Assembly (NCBI GenBank): GCA_958298945.1
Contig: OY282610.1
Span: 39,377,667-39,441,666 of the forward strand
Length of the DNA: 64,000 nucleotides
Origin: Atherix ibis
Lineage: Eukaryota; Arthropoda; Insecta; Diptera; Athericidae
Direction of reading: 5' to 3'
Part shown: positions 21,400 through 33,830 of the stretch, in pieces
Numbering within the stretch: position 1 is the first letter of the stretch
How the letters are laid out: each line of letters starts with the position of its first letter
Made by a program: the position numbers and the translations under genes
The notes under the pieces: model-generated
What the model was told of the DNA's origin: nothing
Seen by the model: the letters and a program-made list of their open reading frames with translations, nothing else
Databases searched by the model: none

Positions 21400-23420
21400 T
21401 CAAAAAGACTAAAAAAAATCTCAACCGTTGTTTTGATTAAATTTGTCTATTAATTTTCCCTTATTTGTCACCTTTTTAAAAATTATTTAAAAATAAAATT
21501 AAAAAAATAAAGTTTTAGGGCATTTTTATCAGTTTTATTCAATTTTTTAGGTATATTTTTCTAATAGATTTTCAATGTTTTATCTTTTTTTAGGTCAGGA
21601 ACTTATTTTTTGAGAAATTGCTTTTGTGCTCTTTTGGGAAATATGATAATTTTTGTGAGTAGGCATCTTTAATTATTTAAAAATTTGACTTTTACGCATC
21701 TTAAAAACATTTAAGCGTATTTTAAATGCCAATCATTTAATTTTCAGACAGAACTGTTTTTAGATAGCCATCTTTCCATTTTGAAAACAGTTATTTTTAG
21801 ATATTTTTATTTAAAAAAATTTAGGCAGCATTTTATTTTGAAGGTGTTTTTTTTTATTATTTAGGCATTAAAATAGTACCTTGAATGTTCTTAGTTTTAT
21901 AAAACGTTTTAATGGCATTGATAGCTTTTATATTTAGATACCTTTTTTCAAATAAAATGTTTGCTTTTCTAGATTTCACTTTCAGACTGTTTTTTAATTT
22001 TTTTGGGCGTATTTGCTATTTTTTAGGTATTTTAATTGTATCTTGATTTTTTAAGTTTATCGTATTTTTATTATTTTCAGATACAATTTTTAGATGATCT
22101 TTTTGCAATTTGTAGGCAAAATTCCACATTTTAGACTTTCTACATTTTTTTGGGCGTATTCTCTACTTTTTAGGCATTAAAATTGTGTCTTGATTTTTTA
22201 AGTTTATCATATTTTTTTCATTTTCAGATACAATTTATAGATGATCTTTTTTGCAATTTTTAGGCAAAATTCTACATTTTAGACTTTTTTTTTAATTTTT
22301 TGGGCGTATTCTCTATTTTTTAGGCATTATAATTGTGTCTTGATTTTTTAAGTTTATCATATTTTTTCATTTTCAGATACAATTTTTAGATGATTTTTTT
22401 TTAATTTTTAGGCAACATTTCGCTCTCTAGACTTTTTGAATTTTTTGGGCGTATTTCCTATTTTTAGTCGTTAAAATCGTATATTGATTTTTTAAGTTTT
22501 AAGAATTTTTTCAAACGCATTTAGTCGACTGGAGATACCATACTTCAGATATATTCATTGTAATTGCTTAGGCAATATTTCCATATTTTTTAGGAATTTT
22601 TTTTAGGCATAAAAATATTGTCCCTGATTTTTTTTCTAGTTTTAAGCATTTTTAAATGGCGTATTTCCATTTTTAGATAAAATATATTTGAGAATAATTT
22701 TTTGCAATTTTTATGCAACATTCCACTTTCTTGACTTTTTTAATTTTTTTGGGCGTATTTTCCATTTTTTAGGCGTTAAAATCGTATCTTGATTTTTTAA
22801 GTTTTAAGAATTTTTTCAAGCGCATTTTCTCGATTTGAGATACCATTTTTCAGATATATGCATTGTAATTGCTTAGGCAACAATTTCATATTATTTAGGA
22901 TTTTTTTAGGCATAAAAATATTGTCCCTGATTTTTTTAGTTTTAAGCATTTTTAAGTGGTGTATTTCCATTTTTATATAAAATATATTTGAGAATAATTT
23001 TTTGCAATTTTTAGGCAACACTTCCCTTTCTAGATACAATTTTAATGCCTAAATAAAAATTTATATTTTTTAGGCATTAAAATTGTGTCTTGATTTTTTA
23101 AGTTTAAGTTAAACATTTTTTTTTGTCGTTTTCAGATACAATGATTTTTTTTTGCAATTTTAAGGCAATATTTTACTGCAAAAACTTTTTTAGTTTTTAG
23201 GCGTTCTTTTCTCTATTATTTTATTATTAACATTTTCACAAGGCAGTTAAATATTATCTTTAATTTTTTTTTTATCTGTTTGCAAATAGCATCTTTTCAT
23301 TTTTTGATACTATTTTTCAGAGAAATTTTTTTTAAAGCAACATTTTCTTAGGATTTTTTATAATTTTTTTAGGTATTAAACTGGTGTCTTTAATAGTTTT
23401 AATTGCCGGAATTTTTTAAG
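21400..23420. repeat. TTTTAGGCATTAAAA-type minisatellite, ~118- and ~306-bp periods
   Basis: Repeated blocks contain, in order, TTTTTTGGGCGTATT, TTTTTTAGGCATTAAAATTG, TGTCTTGATTTTTTAAGTTT, TTTTCAGATACAATTTTTAG and GCAATTTTTAGGCAA. In 21960-22440 the period is about 118 bp. From 22480 a longer unit of about 306 bp appears (GATTTTTTAAGTTTTAAGAA near 22482 and 22789). Each unit contains several pyrimidine-tract-plus-AG sequences resembling 3' splice sites. No coding potential. Confidence 0.85.
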
Positions 23421-24559
23421 TCTGCTATTCAATTTCAAGGATCATTTACCAGGAGTCAATCCAATTTGAATTTTTGAATTTTTTTTTTTTAAATTAGAGA
23501 TTCTAGGATTTGTCTTTGGAATGTTTAGCCGAATCCCAAAATTCGAGTCCTACTGTCTAGAAATCGTACTAATTGTTTATATCGTCAATTAAGTTCACTT
23601 CTTGTAGTTATCGTGTAAGGATTCTTGGTTGACCGTCTGTCGATGTTCGTTTTTTGTGAAATGTTACTACCGTTTAGGTTTATATCGTCAAAGTAACATG
23701 GACAGATTTTTGCTCATTTACCTCCACTCCCCACTTTGTGAACCACGTCGCTTCTAAGAAGTGGATGTACTAATTTTTATTTTTTTATTTTTTATAAAAT
23801 CAATTTTTTTGGATTTTTTTTGGGGAATTTTTTTTTCATTTACAGACTAATTTTTCTGATTTTATTCGATTTTTGTAATTTTGTGTTATTAATTTTAAAA
23901 AACTCTTCGAAGAAAAAAAAAATATTCTCTTTTTTCTTTTTAGTATGTATGTGTAGGTTTTGGTTTAAAATATAAAAAAAAAAATGCCCAAAAATAATTA
24001 ATTATTATTTTAAAAAAATACAATTTTATGCATGAGTTTCCCTTTAAACGAACCCCACGTTTGTTGTTGCTATAGTTTTTACCTAAAGCCAATAGAGTAA
24101 TTAGTTAACAACAATAACAAAAAATCGTGTAATTACCATTAATTAAAAATAACTGAAAAATCTGATAAAAAAAAACGAATTGAATTGAATAATTATACAA
24201 CTGAAAAAGCAAAACAAAACGATTAAAAACAAAATAAAACCATTAAAATTAAAATTATGTATAATAGTTAATTTTTAAATTATTTTACCAAAAAAAAAAA
24301 AAAAATTAAAAATAAAAAACAAACTCCACACTTAAAATGGGTTCGAGTACGAGTTAATTTTAAACGATGAGAATTGTCTCGAAGTGTTTTCAATTCTCAA
24401 AAGAAATTTGCTTACAAGCGAAATATTTTATTTAAATTCATTTGTGGTTAGCACCTAGTCCCTATAGAGAGGAGCCTATTACGAATTGTACAAATACCAA
24501 CGCATTGTAATTATTCCTGTAGCATTTCGATTATGTGATCATTGTGAAGAGACAACACT
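23421..24559. other. Unassigned; partly unique sequence
   Basis: About 23500-23770 and 24330-24560 are less A+T-biased. A short phrase TTTATATCGTCAA occurs twice (near 23577 and 23680). The middle is A+T-rich. No gene or element recognised. Confidence 0.5.
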
Positions 24560-25740
24560 CTTTTATATATTTTCAACCGCCTACCTACCTACCTGCCTTC
24601 GCATACAAGTTGTAATTAGTGCGAGTAGGAAAGGAGAAGAAAAAAAAACAAGAAAATAAACGAAGGCCATTCCAGATGACAGGAAGAAGCGAGAGAGAGA
24701 GAGAAACGAAGAAGCAGCACCGAAACCCACCCGAAGAAGAACAACACGTAGGGAAAGCCTAGCCGATCGATCAGAACCGATCGTACTCACTGACTCACTA
24801 AATTACGTACGCACTCATTGACAACAAACCAAGCAGAGAGCCTTCAGCAATAATAGTAAAAATAATAATAATAATAATAATAATAACAAAACGTAGTAAT
24901 TAGTATGACGTAGCTTGACACAATTACACATATTACTAGCATACGCAGGCGATGAGAACAGCAACCGTCGTCAGCCCTAACCTATAGAATATATTATCCG
25001 TCAACCAAGACCATACGAACTTATTCAAAACGCGGCCAGAATTAAAGTTTTTAAAAAAATACAGAATATTTTTCTCATCTTCATTTCCATACGCAAATAC
25101 AAGCATTCCTTGAATACACGGACGAGTCTGAGCGTTCCACCTGTAAAAATGTATGTATGCATGCACATAAAATGAGTGAGAATGTGTATTAAACTGAAAC
25201 TCAAAACTATCTCTGCGTAAAGAAGACAAAGATGTAATTATACAACAACAACAACAAAAAAGAGAGAAAGAATACCAAAAACTGAATGTGGAAGCAAAAA
25301 CATCACAGATGCGGGCGGACTATTCACGTACTAGAGGCACATATTATATGTGTGTGTATGCTTGGGTGTGTGTAAATTTGCATTTACTTGGATTTATATG
25401 CAAAAAATCCACCCAGCAATGGCGCTATGTTTTTGAAATTTTCAAATATTTTAAACCAAAACGAGAGAAGATAAGAAAAAATATACTGAACTGAATATGA
25501 TGAAAAGAGAAAGAAACTATCTGGGATTTGTTGTTTTCCATTTTTTTTTTTTTAGAAACTAAACAAATTTTTTTCGAGCCGGCATTTATAATCAAAAACC
25601 GGTCAAAGTTTAGATGAGGGAGAAAAAAAACCTGTAACCCCTCACATAGATGAGAAATGTTATATAGAAAGAGACTGGCGGACACGCAGATAGAGAGAGA
25701 GAGAGAGAGAGCGAGATCAAAATATGTGGAAAATTTACGA
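24560..25740. promoter_or_regulatory. Unique region rich in GAGA tracts, candidate regulatory or 5'UTR DNA
   Basis: Base composition is the most balanced for many kilobases. It holds (GA)n at about 24690-24705 and 25691-25714, which match the GAGA-factor (Trl) target GAGAG in flies. It also holds CCTACCTACCTACC near 24589, an (AAT)n run at about 24860-24886, ACAACAACAACAAC near 25242 and a GATCGATC/CCGATCG palindromic patch near 24762-24783. Such a mix is common in fly promoters and 5'UTRs, but no ORF with splice signals was found and the strand is not determined. Function is inference. Confidence 0.3.
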
Positions 25741-25929
25741 TTTTTTTTTTTTTTTTAAAAAGTGATTATCAGTTTTTATGGATGCGCTAATTCTGTCTGG
25801 GAGATTTTATGATTTTTTTTCCTGTCTTTTGAAAATTTTAATGGAGTAATTTTTGGTGATCGTCATTACCGGTGAGGTAGTTAAAGGGATAGATAGGGTG
25901 GCGAACAAATAGAAAAAAAGGTAGCCATT

Positions 25930-27190
25930 TTTTTTTGTTGGTTTTTTGTTATTACATTTTTTAATTTAAATTTTATTAAACCGAATTTTTTTTGAATTTG
26001 CTTTTAATTTTTTGCAATTTTTTGGGTGCTTTTTTTTTAATTTTTTAGGCGTTATTCTTTGTATTTTTTATTAGGCATTCAAATTTTTTTTACTTTTAAG
26101 AATTTTTCAATGGCGTCTCTACATTTCCAGGAGCATTTTTTTTAAAACTATTTAGACGAAATGTCGTAAGAGCTTTTATATTTTTTGAGGAATTAAAATG
26201 ACATCTTTGATTTTTAAGTTTATAAATTTATAATTTTGTACTTCTTTAAATTGTTAATGCTTAAAACCAAAAAAAAAAACTTTTTTAATTAATTTTTTGG
26301 CATCATTTTATTTATTTTTTTGTTGTTGATTTTTTAGGTTTTTTTTCTCAATTTTTTAGGTTAAATTTTCTTAGGATTTTTTTAAGGCATTAAAATGGGG
26401 TCGTAGAACTTTCATATACTCGTATTTGAAGACATTACTTTTTATTTTGGTTTTGTGGCATTTTCTAATTTTTATAAATTAATAATTTATTTTCATTTTT
26501 TTAAAAATTATTAATGCTTAACAACAAAAAAAAATTTTTTAATGAATTTTTTGCAAACATTTTCTTTTTAGTTTTTTTTTTTTGATTTTTTAGGCGTTTT
26601 TTTTAACTATTTTTTAAGTATTAAAATTATATCTTGGGGTTTTTTTTAGTTGTTAGTATTTGCCAAAAGCAACTTTCCATTTTTTGAAAATAATTTTTAA
26701 AAATTTTTTAGGTTCAATTCTCTTAGAATTTTCGTAGGCTAATGCCTAAATGGAGTCGTGGGACTTTAATATTTTTTCAAGGCATTTAATTTTTTTTTGG
26801 TTTTGAAGCATTTTTTAATTATCATAAATTGATAATTTATTTTCATTTTTTTAAAAATAATTAATGCTTAAAACCAAACAAAACTTTTTAACTGAATTTT
26901 TTGGCAACATTTTATTTTTTAGTTTTTTTTTTTTGATTTTTAAGGCGTTTTTTTTACTATTTCTTAGGTATTAAAATTTTATCTTGGGGATTTTTTTAGT
27001 TGTTAGTATTTTCCAAAAGAAACTTTCCATTTTTGAAAGCTATTTTTTCAAATTTTTAGGTTAAATTTTTTTAGGATTTTTTTAGGCATTAAAATGGAGT
27101 CGTAGGACTTTAATATTTTTTCAAGGCATTTTTTTTTGGTTTTGTGTTTATAAATTAATATTTTTTTCTTCCAAATTAATAATGCTTAAC
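25930..27190. repeat. Second TTTTAGGC array, ~350-bp longer unit
   Basis: Related to the array at 21400-23420 by the TTTTTTAGGCATTAAAAT phrase. Landmarks TTAATGCTTAAAACCAAA (near 26260, 26510, 26866, and a variant near 27180) and GGAGTCGTAGGACTTTAATA (near 26396, 26753, 27106) recur with spacing of about 250-360 bp. T-runs dominate. No coding potential. Confidence 0.8.
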
Positions 27191-28790
27191 CAAACAAAAG
27201 AATTGTTGGTCATAAATTAACTGACTAGCTCCCTCATTAACAACCACCTCCCCACCCTTCCCCCTACCCTGAAACCTCTACCGATCAATTACCTAGACTT
27301 TTTTGGTTGTTTTTTTCAAGAAGAAGGTTAAAAAAGGAGAGTGCACATAATATTTAAAAATAATATTGATAAAAATGTAAAAATTTGTACAAATTTCAAG
27401 TGACGAAGAGATTTTTTCTTCACTTGAATTGAAGAGTCGAATTGTAGGCATTAATTAAATAACTTGAAGAGAAATAAATTAGAATATTTTTTTTGACAAA
27501 CCATAAATCAAGGGTATTTTTTCTGGCTATAAGATTTTGTTGACTATGAAGTTAGCTGCGCCTTCTTTTTGGAGGGCGCTGTATTCAAATTAAAGCTTGT
27601 ATAATTAAAATTTAAGACAATTTGATATAAAAAAAAACGTATTTGATCCTTTCAAGTATTTGTTCAAAAGAAAAATAAAGACAAAGAAGAAGAAGAAGAC
27701 ACTGCTATAAAAAAAAGTTTTTCTTCAACTATTATTTATCTTAAAATATTTAAAAAAAACTTAAAAATTATTTATATTAAAAATATAAAAAAGGAAAAAA
27801 AAATATAACTTACTATAAACTATATTGCCGCAATTTTGTTGTTTATTTATATTATTGTTTTTTTTTTTTTAATTTTTATTTACGATTTTTTGTTTGTGTT
27901 TGATTGTTGTAAATAATAATCCTTTGCGTTCCCAAACCCCTTGTTCCGAATGCGATCTTTTTTTTAGCTTAGGGGAGTCAACTTCCACCGCATATAAAAT
28001 AAGAGAACATTCGTCAGGATTTTTTTTCTTTTATCCTTTCACTAAATAATTTAAATAATTTATTTTCTTTATATTTTTTATTGATTTTTTTTTCAAGTTT
28101 TGTAGGTAATTATTTTTCCTTTATGGAAAAATTAAGAACAATTTTTTTTTCCTTATTCTTTAAATGCACTATTTTGATTTGCCTAAATTTAAGAGAAAAG
28201 AATTTTATTCAATAAATTTTTGTTTTTTTTCCTTAATTTTAAATATTTTTAAGGCATTTTTTTTGTTTGCCTTCTTTTTTATTATTAAATTTGCTATTTT
28301 TTCTTTTGAATAAGAACTTAATAAAGTTAACACTAATTAATGGTAAAATGGTGTTTTTTTTACTCACTCTTCACTAAAATTATTTTATAAATATTATTCA
28401 AACTACAAATGTCGAAGGTAGAATTTTATTTACTTGTTTTCGTTTGTTTTGAATAAAAAATAAATGTTTTTAATTTTTTTTATTAAGAAAAGTTAAAGGT
28501 TGCCAGTGAGAATATTGGTTTTTTCACCCAAGAAAGAACCTTAGATCGTCTAAAAAGACATTTTTTATTGTCTTAGAAATGAATAGAAGGTACTTTTTTT
28601 AAATTTTTAGATAATTTAGAAAATATTCTTATAGTTGCAAAATAAATAATTGAGAAAAAAATTCGGTTAAAACATTTCCTTTCATCGAAAATAGGTGATA
28701 ATTTGTCAACATAAAAAAAAATTAACGTCCGAATGACGATTAGTTTTATCTGTCGATTTTTACCTATTTACCTTTATATGAGATCTGTTA
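27191..28790. other. C-rich tract followed by A+T-rich DNA
   Basis: A strand-biased C-rich stretch lies at about 27229-27290 (CCACCTCCCCACCCTTCCCC). An (AAG)n tract is near 27681-27698. The remainder is A+T-rich with no gene seen. Confidence 0.55.
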
Positions 28791-29635
28791 AAAAGTATAG
28801 CGAATTTGGAATTTCCGCGGGTTACGTGTATTCGATTTTTGATTTTTTGTGGTGTTATGTTGGTACTCATGTCTCTCACTTATGCCGATAAGCTCGGCCA
28901 TTTTGAATGTTCAGTTAATTTTTGACAGCTGCTTTGCTTGCATGTTTTTTGGCTCGTCTTCGATTTTTACTCATTTTCGACCAAAAACAGCATCGCATTA
29001 ACATTGCTAAGGACCTGTTGGACTCTGTCCGCGACTACCCAAATTTGCTCCAGAGCATGGGTTTATAGTTATATCGTGAAAACCCATGCTCAATCATCCC
29101 AATGGAAGCTGCCGCACAACCCAAGTTCGAAAAAAGCGCTCCAAGTTCGGTCGAATGTGAAGGTTTTGCTTACAGTTTTCTTCGATTGCAGGGGCGTGGT
29201 GGATCATGAGTTCTTGCCACAGGATAGAACGGTTAATAAGGAATCTTACCTGCAACTTATGCGTACCAATCCGCCAGAAACGCCTGGATTTGTAGAAGAA
29301 CAAAAATTGGCTTTTGCACGCATCGTTATTTGTGCGCGAATTTTTGGCCAAAGACAACACACTAATAATACCGCAACCACCGTATTCCCCATATCTAGCC
29401 CCATGTCACTTTTTCTTGGTCCAAAACAGGTTCTTTGATCCATTTTTGGAATGGGCAAAAATCGAAGACAAACCAAAACGAGTGCAAGCAAAGCAGCTGT
29501 CAAAAATTAACTGAACATTCAAAATGGCCGAACTTGTCGGCATAAGTGAGAGACATAAGTACCAACATAACGCCACAAAAAAATCGAAAATCAAATAAAC
29601 GTAACCCGCAAAAATTAAAAATTCGCGATACTTTT
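28791..29635 (+). mobile_element. DD34D mariner transposon relic with ~150-bp terminal inverted repeats
   Basis: The left arm (28791-28942) and right arm (29483-29635) are inverted copies over about 150 bp. They start with AAAAGTATMGCGAAT, continue through GCGGGTTACGT and end in GCTTTGCTTGCA. They are clearly diverged, but colinear throughout. TA precedes the left end (28789-28790); the right-hand TA has been lost. At about 845 bp the element is shorter than a typical ~1.3-kb mariner, consistent with the internal loss seen in its transposase. Most mariners have inverted ends of about 30 bp, so arms this long are unusual. Confidence 0.85.
28938..29514 (+). pseudogene. mariner (DD34D) transposase, truncated and frameshifted
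   Basis: Residues from about 45 on match the mariner catalytic domain: WVYSYIVKTHAQSSQW (usually WVYGYDVETKAQSSQW), KALQVRSNVKVLLTVFFD, RGVVDHEFLPQ, RTVNKESYL. The frame then shifts near 29310, and the second frame (29314-29514) continues with LFVREFLAKDNTLIIPQPPY and LAPCHFFL. The N-terminal DNA-binding domain is gone. All three catalytic aspartates are lost: the first is substituted, the HDNAPAHT stretch with the second is deleted, and the third is H in LAPCHFF. The reading frame begins inside the left inverted repeat. Confidence 0.9.
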
Positions 29636-32259
29636 TGAAATTGCAGCGTGCGGCAATTATAAGGAATCACTTTGAACGAGTAAAAATATTATGAAAACAT
29701 TAAGAGTACAATTTTTTTTAATGGAGAAAAAAAGAAAATTTTCAAGAAATTCATTAAAAATTCTTAAGGAAAACTAAAAATTTATGGCGAAGAAATTATG
29801 AAAATCATCGAAAAATTTGTAAACAATGTAACGATCACCGAACGAACATTGCGAACGATAGAGAGTAAATGCAACGAAAAAACCTAGTAAATTGTGAGGA
29901 TGAGTTCACAAATATTGGGGGCATGATTATCTGAATTATTTATCGAAGCAACAAACCACCCCCCACCCCCCACCCACTACCTTAAATCAACAGAAATTCA
30001 TTCATCCTATTCATTATTTTTATCTAAATCGTATCAGCCCATCATGTGTATATACGGTAATAAATAAGCTTGTAAACTCTCTCTCTCAATTTTCTCCCCT
30101 GTTCATTTCTTTGCTTAAGTTGGCAACACTGACACAATATCAACATTTCGCATACGAACTTGATACACACGTTCTTATTGGTGTAGTTTTGTGAATAGTT
30201 TTTTTTTTCAAAATTATAATTAATTTTCGTTATAACAAAAAATAATTGTACCAATATTTTTTTCTCATTTAAAATGATCTTTTTCACTCTAAAATTTATA
30301 GCTTATAATTTTAACAAACATTTATTCATAAATAATTTAATTCTTATTGCAAGTATGATCAGTTAATTATTTTTTTTGCTTTTTAATTATTGCAATTCTT
30401 CTTTTTTAGGGTAAAAGTTTATAAATTGTTTTTCCTTTTTGTATTTGCACAAATATCGGCATTTATTTTTGTGTTTCATTTTGGTATTTTCATGTAACAT
30501 TTACAGCGCCAAACCCCCCCCCCCAACCCACAATTAACTCATAAAAAAAAGTTTTTAATTAAATTACAGGGAATTTTTTATACATTTTCTAACCGTATTC
30601 GTATAAGCACTCTGGTAATTATTGTTAAAAATCTGTTTACCATAAATTATAGCAGAAATTATCACAAGGAATTTTAAAGAAAACAAAAATTGTATAATTT
30701 TCGAAAAAAACAAAATTTCTTTTTTATTGCTTTTTGAGGAGGTTATTATCATTTCTTTTCTGAAAAATTTTATAGCAGAAACTATATATTTTCCTCTATA
30801 AAATAAATTTGTTTTTTTTATTTTTTATTTTGGAATGTGTAAAAAATTGTTTGATTATCAAAATAGTTTTTGTTTTTGTAATCAAATTTAAAAAAAATCA
30901 ATATTTCTTATGGTGAAAATTTAGCCTTTATTTCTAATCAAAATAAAAAAATTATTTTAATAACTAAATATTTTTTTTTTTATAATAAAATTGTTATTGT
31001 TATCATAATAAAAATTTGGCTATAAAATAATAAAAGGAAAACGAAAAAAGAATTCTTTTCCTACAAAATTATGGCAACAACAAAAATATATAAACATAAA
31101 AATTTCTTATTAGCAATAAAATTTTTGCTATAAAAATTATTTTGCGAACATTTTTTTGTTTTAGTTTTTTTTTTTTTGTCAATCGGATTTAATTTTTATA
31201 TTTTTGCAAATACTTTCGAAGAAAAAAAATTATTTCTTAATCAATATTTATGGCAACAAAACTGGTTTTATGGTAAATTTATTTTTTGGTTTTTTTATTT
31301 TATTTTTTGAATGAGTTTAAATAAATAAATAAATAAAATTTTTTTATATTTTTTTTTATTCAAATAAATAAATAACATTTATTTTTGAATAAAAAAAAAG
31401 AAGAATAAATTGAAATAATAAAAGTAATTAAAAAGAACTAAAGGAAAATACGAATAGTTTAGAACAATTCCACTTCGATTGGGGGCGGCGGTCAAAATTT
31501 TTTTGGTTTTTATTTGTCTTTAAAAAAAAACTAGCAAAGTTCTGAACCAAAACCAAACAAAAAAAATAATTAGACAACAACCCAGAATATTTAAATATTG
31601 TTTTTTTTTTGTTCGTAGTTTTTGTTTTTAAATTTTTGCTTTCAATAAAAAAATTATTTTAATTAAAAATTTTAGTATTTGTTTTTGCTTTAATTCGATG
31701 AGAATTTTTGATAAATTTTTTTTTCTTTTGCAATTTTATGGTTATGGTTTTTGTTTTTTTTCACTTTTATTTTTGTAGATAATAATTTGCATTTATTTTT
31801 TTGTTTATTAGTGAATTTGAGTGGCAAACAAATCACGATAAGAGAGAAATTAATATTAGTATTAGTAGTATTTTGTTTTATTGTATTTTTTTTTTTGTAA
31901 ATAAACCATAAAGTAAAATTAAATTTTCTTTTTTTGAAATGATTTTTTCTGAAAAAATACACTGTCGCAAACAGAAGAAAAAAAATTATAATTTCCCACA
32001 CATTAACAAGACGAAACTGGAAAACACAATTTTTAATTTTTTTTTAAACTTTTTCTTTTTCACATTTTTTTTTTTAATTTTCTTTTAATTTTTCTATTTT
32101 GCCAAATAACTTTTTGCACTTATATCGGAAACTATAAACTGTATTAAATATTTTGCAGTGACAAAAAAAAAAAATAACAATAAAAAATTGAGAAATATTT
32201 TTAAAAATTATTTGAATTAAAAAAGACAAAAAAACTAAAATGGGAAATTTGAAAAAATT
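29636..32259. other. Long A+T-rich stretch without recognised genes
   Basis: Contains a C-rich tract near 29952-29980, (CT)n near 30077-30088, a poly-C run near 30513-30525 and (AAAT)n runs near 31317-31338 and 31362-31377. Minus-strand ORFs (30042-30287, 31690-32001, 32074-32334) are lysine/asparagine/phenylalanine-rich low-complexity translations, not accepted as genes. Confidence 0.6.
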
Positions 32260-33599
32260 TCGTACTGTCTTTGAAACGATGGTACTTGGACCGACAGAAC
32301 AGGTCGAAATCGAATTATTTTTTTGAACGTACACAGCAATTCTTCCACGACAAATTACTACCCAGAAAAGCTGATCGGTTACTACTGGCTTCCTTGTGTC
32401 ATACCAACAACTTGGAGAGTAGTGGCCGTAGCGTCACAGTTTCTGACTTTTCGCTCCGTCGATCAGTCCGAATGGACGCCGGAATCTTTGCAACGCGAAC
32501 AAATTTTCTTTACTTTTTATTTTCTTCGATCTATGGTAGTGTGTGTACAGATCTCTCTGTGTTATTAATGTTGTCCAATCGGCGATCGATTCTGTGGATG
32601 TGTGAATATGCGGTTTAGTGAGGTTGTGTTCACATAAATCGGAATATTCTTATATGAATGGACTGGGACTATCGTCAATAGTACCGAACAAGTTTTTTTT
32701 CTCTTATTTTTTGTTGATACTAACGAACATGCCATTTTGGCATTTCATCTAAACGGCATAATCGCTTACCAACACAGACGATCATTAGCTATGCTTGTGT
32801 GTATAAAAAAAATTATCTTTTATCTTTTTTTTTCAAATTTCCTTTCGAATCGCATACATAAATAGTACCCATCCGAAAATAAATAGTTAATCCGATGTAA
32901 AACATAAAATTTTATGCCTGTTGAACGCGATAGTTGGATGTATGTGTATATTATGATAGTCATAATGAGAAGAGCATAAATACAATTTCGTATCCGTTAG
33001 AAACGGAAGCCGATCGATCGATCGCAGTTAAGTTAGTACCAAAGCGGAAAGGAAAGAGAAATTCTCCAAAAAAGAAAAAAAAATTCAATTTTATGCTCTG
33101 TAAAAATACGGCGGGGAAAATACGTATTGGATCAATGGGCGCGCTAATTTGGATACTACCAATAAGTAGGTGAGTGCGTTAGTGAAAAATCGAAAATAGA
33201 TAATGCCGTATAGAATGTGATGTGTGCACACGCACGCATACTGAGGCAGATGTGAAAAATCAATGACGTCAGAGAGGAGAAAATACTACAAATCCAAAGT
33301 CATTGAAGTTTGGAAAAATATTAGGAAATCAGAAATGGGGAGGGTGCTGCGCGATCGGTGAGCATTTAAATAGGAAAAATCAGCGCCAACAAATTTCTAT
33401 CGGCATTATTGGAAAAGAATCATTTTCACTTACGAACACACACACATCTAGACACACACTAATGAATGGATGGTTGGGTGTGTGTGTGTGTATGTGGGTG
33501 TGTCTGCACTTTTGTATTTGGATGCAAGGATGTGTGCGTTGAGTGTGAAATGGGCAGATGAGCAGAGCTTGAGATAATATTTATCGCCCGAAAAACCAC
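32260..33599. other. Unique, less A+T-rich region with possible exon/promoter signals
   Basis: The sequence is distinctly more balanced than its flanks. A consensus splice donor, AAGTAG|GTGAGT, lies at 33164-33175 on the plus strand and ends an ORF (32934-33173) with a basic KRKGKRNSPKKKKK patch. A GATCGATCGATCG run lies near 33011, and (AC)n followed by (GT)n (33437-33506) could form a hairpin. The ORF at 32271-32618 has mixed composition but no recognised domain. The region may hold a 5'UTR exon or promoter; this is inference. Confidence 0.3.
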
Positions 33600-33830
33600 A
33601 TGGCTCCCATTAAACAGACACGACAGGCGGCGTTAGGCCCCGAACAATACGACTCCGATGGCCGACACAGCATCTACCAGCGACCACTGCGGCAATCCAC
33701 AAATAGACATTGGTTAAGTCGGATTGCGGCGTCAGCGACTTTGGTGAACGTTGCGATAGTTACAGCAGCCGATACACTCTGGTGCACCATCGTCGGTAAC
33801 ACGCCTAGAAGCGCTGCACCGACACACTAA
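33600..33830 (+). CDS. Hypothetical ORF, 76 codons, base composition unlike surroundings
   Basis: This open frame lies in the least A+T-rich stretch of the window, with no homopolymer runs. The peptide starts MAPIKQTRQAALG, has a basic/aromatic middle and a hydrophobic A/V/T-rich segment at about residues 43-65. The start context CACATGG is only moderate. A minus-strand frame through the same bases is also partly open. I recognise no domain. Alternatives are a fragment of a retroelement gag-like gene, part of a transcribed leader, or foreign DNA. Confidence 0.2.
   Translation: MAPIKQTRQAALGPEQYDSDGRHSIYQRPLRQSTNRHWLSRIAASATLVNVAIVTAADTLWCTIVGNTPRSAAPTH

Noticed and set aside
28081..28112. 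Recursive-splice (ratchet) site candidate, TTTTGTAG|GTAATT
   Set aside because: The pyrimidine tract is interrupted and the donor half is weak. Such matches are frequent in T-rich DNA.
31690..32334. Minus-strand ORFs of 103 and 86 codons
   Set aside because: Lysine/asparagine/phenylalanine-rich products of poly-A/T DNA, with no supporting signal.
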